Assembly (NCBI GenBank): GCA_003116995.1
Contig: BDSL01000002.1
Span: forward strand, 1 to 64,000
Length of the DNA stretch: 64,000 bases
DNA from: Yamagishiella unicocca
Taxonomy: Eukaryota; Chlorophyta; Chlorophyceae; Chlamydomonadales; Volvocaceae
Direction: 5' to 3'
In this document: positions 57,801-64,000 of the stretch, in pieces
Layout: every line of letters begins with the position of its first letter
Numbering within the stretch: the first letter of the stretch is position 1
Notes under the pieces: model-generated
Seen by the model: only the letters and a program-made list of their open reading frames with translations
What the model was told of the DNA's origin: nothing
The model's database searches: none
Made by a program: the position numbers and the translations under genes

Positions 57801-59277
57801 GGATGTGAGTCGGATCTGGGTCGCATCTGGGTCGCTCCAGGCACTGCTGGGATTCGGAATGGTTGGCAGCGTGGCAGCTGCGCGCTGCTCAAAGGAAGCG
57901 CTGCGAATGTTCCCTGGCTGCTTGCTGGCCTGACAGCACCAGCTGAGGTCGACCTAGGGCCTCCCCCAAAACCCGGAGGTGGCATTGCCCTGCCCAGCCC
58001 GGCCTGACCGACCCTCTTCCTGCTGTGCAGGATTGACCCCAAGGCTGCATACCACATATTCATGACAAACCTACTGGACGGCGACAGCGTCTTCCTGAAA
58101 TCGCAGGTTGGGGTTGTTAGGTGTTGGGATGAAGTAGCGCACGCGTCCTCGTTGCGAAACACAGCCTTTGGGAGCCAAAAACCGCGAAAGGTATCAAGCT
58201 AACTTACATGTGTGGGCGCTAGGTGTGCGGGCGTTAGGTGTGTGGGCTGTCCCGTGTAGTGATAATACTTCCCAGGCCCAAACTCACTTACCGCACTCCA
58301 CCCACCCCTCCGCACCACCCCTCCGCCCCGTGCCGCACTGCCGCTGCCCCCACCTGCCGTACGTACAGGACGAGGTGCTGCGGGAGGTGGAGGCGGAGGC
58401 GGACGCGGAGGCGCTGAGGAAGCAGCTGACTGCCGCCCACGACAGCGCCGCCACCGTCGGAGGCTCCGGCGGCGGCAGCGTGTGGTCTCGCGCCTACTAC
58501 CTGCCCACCCCTGCTGACAGCTGCATGCTGGCGGGTCGCAAGTGGCTGGAGGAGCGGGCGGGCGGCGGCCCCTTCCGAGCGCGCCAGCGGCAGCTGCTGG
58601 CCGGGCGTGGCGAGCAGCCGGCGGCCGGGATCAAGGCGGCTGCTGTGGAGCAGGCCGTAGCCGGCGGAGTGAGTGAGGTGCAGGGGAGGGAGGCAGGGCC
58701 CCGGAACTAGCCGTGTTGGTTTTTTGCACGGGCATGGGTTCGGGTAGTGGTGGTGCTGTGTAGTACCACAGTAGAATAAAACAGGGAAAGGCATACGATA
58801 CGTATGTGTTGATGTTCCTCCGTGTTCAACGAAATGCAATTTCTTGGTCGACGAGATGCCCACGGCAAGGCCTGCACTGTCCCCTCACTCGCAACCCCCT
58901 TGTCACTTGCCGGGTACCCTCGACTCCCCGCCACACATACACAGGCTCCTACACCCGAGGCCCGCAGAGCCGCCCTCGACCGCTACGAGCAGCACACGCG
59001 CCACTGCCCCGTCTGCCTCCCGCGGCTGGAGCAGCTGCAGCGGCTGGCGGCTGCCGCGAAGACCGCCCAGGCGGTGTGTTTGCTGGGCGTGTGCGTCGGC
59101 GGGGGCGCACTGGGAGCGGCGGTGGCGGTCAAGGGCGCGGCCGCGGCTGTCTGGCCGGCTGCGCTGGCGGCGGTGTTCGCGGCGCTGTGGCTGCTGGCGT
59201 CGAGGGCAGGGGCGGCGGCGCAGAGCTGGGCGCAGAAGTTCATGTTCCAGGACTACGTGCACGCGGAAAAGAACTGA
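54827..59277 (+). CDS. Pheophorbide a oxygenase-family Rieske oxygenase, copy A
   Basis: PAO-family enzymes are plastid Rieske mononuclear-iron oxygenases. PAO opens the pheophorbide ring in chlorophyll breakdown; relatives include TIC55 and chlorophyllide a oxygenase. Exons: about 54827-55092, 55427-55581, 55784-55950, 56203-56537, 56932-57202, 57425-57445, 57608-57753, 58031-58106, 58369-58668, 58945-59277. Features in order: an Arg/His/Ser-rich presequence, HWWPLLPEAYL, Rieske CPH plus CSYHGW (17 residues between), the iron site ENLTDPAHLPFSHH, and a C-terminal RHCPVC pair followed by two hydrophobic segments, as in PAO. Intron 2 uses a GC donor (TCAG/GCAGGA). No ATG lies in frame in exon 1, so a first exon is missing. 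A 3-bp in-frame difference from copy B supports the presequence frame. The tiny exon 57425-57445 is the least certain. Which PAO subfamily it belongs to is not decided. Confidence 0.85.
56705..56831 (+). repeat. 12-bp minisatellite in PAO copy A intron 4
   Basis: About ten perfect copies of TGATGCGGTGGT between exons 4 and 5. The unit is a multiple of three, so it is open in several frames, but it is intronic. Confidence 0.95.
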
Positions 59278-62099
59278 AGGAAGCGCGCGGTGCGATGGGG
59301 GTAGGGGAACGGCAGCAGTGGCAGCAGCGGCAGGAGCGGCGGCAGGAGCGGCAGCAGCGGCAGGAGCGGCAGCGGCGGCAGCAGCGGCAGCAGCGGCAGT
59401 GGCGACAGGTGCGGTAGCAGCGGCAGCAGCGGGCAGTGGTGGTAGGAGCGGCATCAACGGCAGCAGCGGTAGTAGCGGCAGTGGCGGCAGGACGGCAGCG
59501 GCGGCAGCAACGTCAGCGGCGCATGCTGGGGCGCGCCACATGTACATACAGCGAAACGGGGGGCTGGCCAATGAGCGATACGCCCTCTTGCGGGGCGCTG
59601 GGAGCTCCGTCCACGAGCAGCAGGCAGCTGCAGGTGTCCTGGGCAGGTATTGCGGCAAGCGGGGGCGCTGAGGCGGCCGCCGTCACGCAGGGATGTTTGC
59701 CTACGGACCCAACAAGGGGCTCGGCCACATGCCGTGGCCCCGAGTTGCGTTGCGGGGGGCTGACGAGGTGCACTTGCAATGATTGGAGCGAATCAATCCG
59801 TCGAGGGAGGGACTGAAGAGGGCGTGCGTGTTTTGGAGTCCTTGTGGCCCTTGGTCCGGCGAGTCATCGCCTGTGGTGTCTCGCGGTCGAGAGACCAGCT
59901 GCTGAATGCCGGATGTAGCTGCCCGCCACATCACCTACGGTGGCTTGGGAGATCGATGTTAGAGCTTTGGCGCTGCAGCGGTGAGGCGGGGTGATGAGGC
60001 ATATTATGTATGTTGCTGGATGCGGTGCACATCACGCGCGCGAGCGAGCTGGCGACCCAACCGTGTCAAGTATTGGAGACGAAGCTGCAGGATTTCTTCC
60101 CGTCCGGCTGCTGGCTATCAACAGGGGCATTTGACAAAAGGGGTATTTGATCCTGTTTGGATTGGCATCTGGGTGGACCGTTGCGGCAGCAACGGGGGTG
60201 GGCATATTGCACGTCACGTATTCTTTCTTATGTGCCTGTGACCCTGTGTAGCCGTGTAGTAGGAAGGGTTACATCATTGGTAGACTGTACATATCTCGAA
60301 CTGTCGGAGCCGCCTGTCGGCCCTGTATGATAGCCAACCCTTGTGCGCGCGCCCATTGCGGACGTTTGGGCGTCCACCCGAGCGCCAACTGCATTAGCCC
60401 TTCGCATCATACGCATCGTACTTTGGCGTCGCGATTTATTTCGAGCTTGATGCAGAAATGCAGCCTCCAGCGGGACGTCGGCAGGGGTTGGCGTCCGATC
60501 ATAGCCCTATCACAGGCTAGTAAGGCTAGTAGCATGTAAACCTGCAACGCATCGGGGCCTGCCCGGGACGATGACAGGACCGGGCATCGCTGGCTAAGAC
60601 ATAGGCTTGCCTCGCAGCACCTCTTTGCGCGCTGCTACCGGCGGCATCACCGCCCCGGACCAAGAACGGCTCCCACATCCGTACCTCGTGCATTTCCAAC
60701 TACTCGCTTTGGCGTGCTGAACGTCAGCAATGTTTTCCTTGCTATCCCGACAGAATGAGTCGAAGGCACCCGTTAGAGAGACGGCGTAAAGCCAAACCTG
60801 CGAACTCTCGGCGGGGGCCCTACTGGTTGACAGGGGTTGTCCTGCTGCAACAGGCTGCAGCTGCGTGAGGGCTGCTGCAGGTGGTCTGCATGAAGCGGCC
60901 GTCGACAGGGATATGGGTGCAGCGTCCGCTCTGGCCTGTCGGCACGGGAGCTCGTCAGGGTGCATCAGCCAGGCCCCACTGACCGCAATGAACCGCAGTG
61001 AGCCGCATGGGTTCAAAAATTCCAAGCGGCGGCGATACCGCAGCCAAGTTGCATGACATCGCTTACAAGATGTACAGGAGCTGTGGCGCAAGCCAAATGT
61101 GAAGTAAGCAGCCGTGAGCTGGTCACCCCTGCACCGAGCTGGGTCTCGAGTTGGGCAATCACTGCTTGAGCCACCGGGCAGAACCAAAAGCGGTGTAAGC
61201 GGGTTTGGTGGTGGTCGGGTCCCAGAGGTGGATTGTGTTGATACGTACATGTATTGGTCGGTGGTCAAAGTGCCCTCCGGGGATAGCCGCAACACGGTCT
61301 TGACTGGGCCCGGGCCATCCTCGAGACGCATCGCTCGCATGACTCTATGAGCGCCCCCCCCCTTTGATATAGGATGGTCAGGAAGGTCAGGACTCGAGGG
61401 ATGAAATCGAATGTCGGCACTCTACTTGCCGTGGCAGTGCCCGCGCATTGTACGACCGGTTTGAGTGGCATGCAACATGTATGATTGCAATGTCCGAGTC
61501 AGCCTATATTCCAATTCTATAAGTATTTGTCTTTTATAAGGCACAAACGGTACGCTCGCACGCAGGATGGCTATTCGCTGCAGGCCCTGCTCCGACAACC
61601 TGGCGCCCAGCGTTCAAGGAAGGGGCAGATGCGATGTACGGTGAGAAAAACTTCGGCAGATTAGTGACAGGGCCTGGGTAGGGCGTAGTCACTGAACTAT
61701 CGTGCTGGACTATTACTACGTGCAACCTATGTACCGGTACTTGAACAATTGGACTGCACTGGTTGATCATACTTAATGCAGCACGTCACAGGGCAGAATG
61801 TCATGAGGTACTCGCGACAGCGTTTATCCTCAAGCTGTTGTACGTATCGCATTCGTTCGGTTCGCATACCGGCACATCTTACCGCCACCTGATGCCTTAG
61901 TAGATTTTAGGGTTGGCCATCGGGCCGATGCTGCCATTGTTCTTGCGGAAAACAGCGGTTTGCCCTCGCTAAGAAACCCTGGCAGCTGTCTTAATTTTAG
62001 GAGACTGTCGTACATCCCAGCATTCCAAACGCTCACGCTGCGACGGCCAATGCGCGACTAGGCACAATCTTCCCAAAAAGTCTACCTACCGCCATTAAC
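59278..62099. other. Spacer between PAO copies, no recognisable gene
   Basis: It starts with the copy A 3' UTR, which contains an impure GGCAGC trinucleotide repeat (about 59310-59520). TGTAA at 60535-60539 is the best poly(A) candidate. Beyond it no conserved frame was recognised. Homology to copy A resumes near 62110. Confidence 0.5.
60535..60539 (+). terminator. Candidate TGTAA signal for PAO copy A
   Basis: First TGTAA seen after the stop at 59277, giving a 3' UTR of about 1.26 kb. Motif and position only. Confidence 0.35.
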
Positions 62100-63831
62100 T
62101 CAACGATAACACGCCCTCACTTCCGCTCCCCTCGCGCCCAACCCGGCCATAGGACCCACCAGCGCCACCCGCTGCTGTCCCACCGGGTCCAGCCCCACCG
62201 CCGGACCTGCGGCTTGCGGCTGGCAAGTGCCGCTGTGGAGGTGCAGGAGACGGCCTCGGCTGCTGTTGCTGCTGCTGCTGTCGCGCCCCTGGGTGCAGAG
62301 CGCAGCAGCGGCGTGGCGACGACGGTTGTTGAGCCGCTGGCGGCAGCCTTCGTGTGGACCAGGTGCGGGGGGGGGGGCAAATCTTCTTGGCTTGAAACCA
62401 ACTTGACACAGCGTCGTCGCGGGTGGGGTCTGGCGGGAAGCCAGATGGAGGCGGAGTGGGCCGGAGCCAGGGAGGGGCTGTCAGGCCTACACATTCGCGT
62501 GCACTAGGGGCAGACTCGGAGTCCAACTTACTAGTTATTGAATTACACTAGCGTGAAGCCTCCGGTGCCCAGCCGCCCACCGGACCGGCATCAGCCGGCT
62601 CTTCTGCCAGGTCTCTTAGTCATGTCGTACGGTGCCTTTCTCGTCTTGCGCCTCGTCTCATGTTCAACCAGGTGCCAACCGCTCCGTTGCCACGCCTCGT
62701 CTCCCGTCCTCCTCCCCCCTGACCCCCCGCGCTCCCCCTTCCCCCTCCAGCCACTGGTGGCCGCTGCTGCCCGAGGCATACCTGCGCCCCGAGCGGCCCA
62801 ACCCCGTGACGCTGCTGGGCATCCCGATGGTGGTGTGGCGGGACGGGGCGGGCAGCTGGCGCGTGTTCAAGGACCAGTGCCCGCACCGCATGGCGCCGCT
62901 GTCAGGCAAGAGGGGCGGAGGGCCGGGGCGGGGGCCGGGGGCAGGGCACGCCCCCCCCGTGATTGGGTGTACGCTTGTGCTTGCGTGTCCGAATCCTGCT
63001 GTAACCACACACGGTACACATGGGCATGACCAACACGGTCGCACATGCGGAGTTCACCTGCCCACGTTCTTCAAACACCTGCCGCAACCCCCCTGTGTCT
63101 GCAGAGGGGCGGCTGGAGGCTGACGGCACTCTGTCCTGCTCGTACCACGGCTGGCGCTTTGGTGGTTCCGGAGCCTGCAGCCGCATCCCCCAGGCGGTGG
63201 ACTCCTCGGCGGAGGCGGCCGCGTGCAGCAGCCGCCGCTCGTGCGCCACCGCGTACCCGGTGAAGATGGAGGTGAGGGGAGGGGGCGTGTTGGCAGGGAA
63301 GGACATTCGTATTCGTATGTGCGGCGAAGTCTTGTGTTGTATGTGTGGATCGAGACGTGGATCGAGACGGAACAGAGCGGACAACTGCGTAGATGAGTGG
63401 ACGCCCCTGCGCCGCCCTCACGTCAGCACTGACTCGCGCTTACGACCCTTTGCTCATCGGCATGACCCTGCCTGCCTGCCGCCCGACCCACATCCGGCCC
63501 CTCTGCCAACCCCCATTCGCCAGGCTGGCATGCTGTGGGTCTGGCCGGATGCGGCGCCGGATGCGGCGGCGACGGCCGCCGCCACACCCATCGAAATGAG
63601 TAATGAGTTGCGCTCCCGGGGCCTGGAGCTGGAGGCCTACCTCGCTGCCAAAGAGAGCGGTGGTATCGACGTGCCGTCGCCGGCAGACGCAGCTGGGTCG
63701 CAGGGACCTGCCCCACGCATTGCCTGGTTCATGCGGGAGCTGCCGTACAGCTACGAGGTCCTGCTTGAGAACCTTACGGACCCGGCGCACCTGCCGTTCA
63801 GCCACCACGGCCTGACGCCCGCCATGCAGAG
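62100..63831 (+). CDS. Pheophorbide a oxygenase-family Rieske oxygenase, copy B, 3' part beyond window
   Basis: Tandem duplicate of copy A. Exons: about 62100-62362, 62751-62905, 63105-63271, 63524-63831, with the same phases as copy A (2, 1, 0, 2). Rieske ligands (CPH, CSYHGW) and the iron site ENLTDPAHLPFSHH are intact. Intron 2 again has a GC donor (TCAG/GCAAGA). Exon 4 shares both ends with copy A but has an unrelated middle (SNELRSRGLELEAYLAAKES instead of the Ser/Gly/Ala-rich stretch of copy A). Exon 5 of copy A lies about 395 nt downstream of exon 4, so the equivalent exon here falls outside the window. Nothing shows the copy to be broken. The first exon is missing, as in copy A. Confidence 0.82.
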
Positions 63832-63954
63832 GTGCGAATTGTGTTCGTGGCTTGCGATGTCCCGCAGGCCCGCGCTGTGGCTGCGCGTTCTGATACTCAA
63901 CCGTTGATACCTGTAAACAGGAAATAAGCCTACATTTAAGAAGTAAAGATATGG

Positions 63955-63980
63955 TCGGGTTTAGGGCTTAGGGTTTAGGT
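63955..63980 (+). repeat. Telomere-like TTTAGGG motif cluster
   Basis: GGGTTTAGGGCTTAGGG followed by TTTAGG: about three degenerate plant-type telomere units in intron 4 of PAO copy B, at the right edge of the window. Too short to imply a telomere. Confidence 0.5.
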
Positions 63981-64000
63981 CACAGAGCGCCGGCTGTCTA

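Overview
This window looks like nuclear DNA of a volvocine (Chlamydomonas-like) green alga. The evidence is GC-rich coding sequence, many short introns with GT-AG or occasional GC-AG ends, alanine/glutamine/serine-rich insertions in otherwise conserved proteins, TGTAA polyadenylation-type signals downstream of stop codons, and chloroplast-targeted genes. From memory, VIPP1 and DGD1 are also neighbours in Chlamydomonas reinhardtii; I could not check this. No rRNA, tRNA or CRISPR array was found.

Layout. (1) 25-10083 minus: TAF2, the M1-peptidase-like subunit of TFIID, in 18 exons, with its C-terminus running off the left edge. (2) 11052-12908 minus: VIPP1-type ESCRT-III-like thylakoid protein, 7 exons. 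(3) 12909-13212: a 304-bp gap shared head to head with (4) 13213-20012 plus: DGD1, digalactosyldiacylglycerol synthase, 10 exons. (5) 20013-24272: no recognisable gene. (6) 24273-28587 plus: an unrecognised gene with two copies of a ~60-residue winged-helix-like module split by an intron at the same place, joined by an RS/RE-rich linker. (7) 28588-32343: no recognisable gene. (8) 32344-45534 minus: a Kdo transferase (KDTA/WaaA, GT30) gene whose reading frame contains a ~3,145-residue low-complexity insertion carried on two exons. (9) 47886-49423 minus: a partial, possibly J-domain, gene. (10) 50766-53342 plus: an unclassified gene, possibly part of a mobile element. (11) 54827-59277 plus: a pheophorbide a oxygenase (PAO)-family Rieske enzyme. 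(12) 62100-63831 plus: a tandem second PAO copy that runs off the right edge.

Functional links. VIPP1 and DGD1 both serve thylakoid membrane biogenesis (membrane remodelling and galactolipid supply), so their shared promoter region suggests co-expression. The PAO pair is a recent tandem duplication whose introns are nearly identical but whose fourth exon has one completely different segment. The most unusual object is the Kdo transferase gene: exon phases join it to the giant serine/proline-rich ORF on both sides. The two insertion exons form a symmetric phase-2 cassette, so skipping them would leave a protein of about 652 residues.

Introns and spacers contain many tandem repeats, a dispersed ~80-bp repeat often found close to splice sites, and a 123-bp repeat shared by TAF2 and DGD1 introns. 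Exon coordinates were read by eye from splice motifs, reading-frame continuity and remembered family alignments. They are models, not transcript-supported facts.
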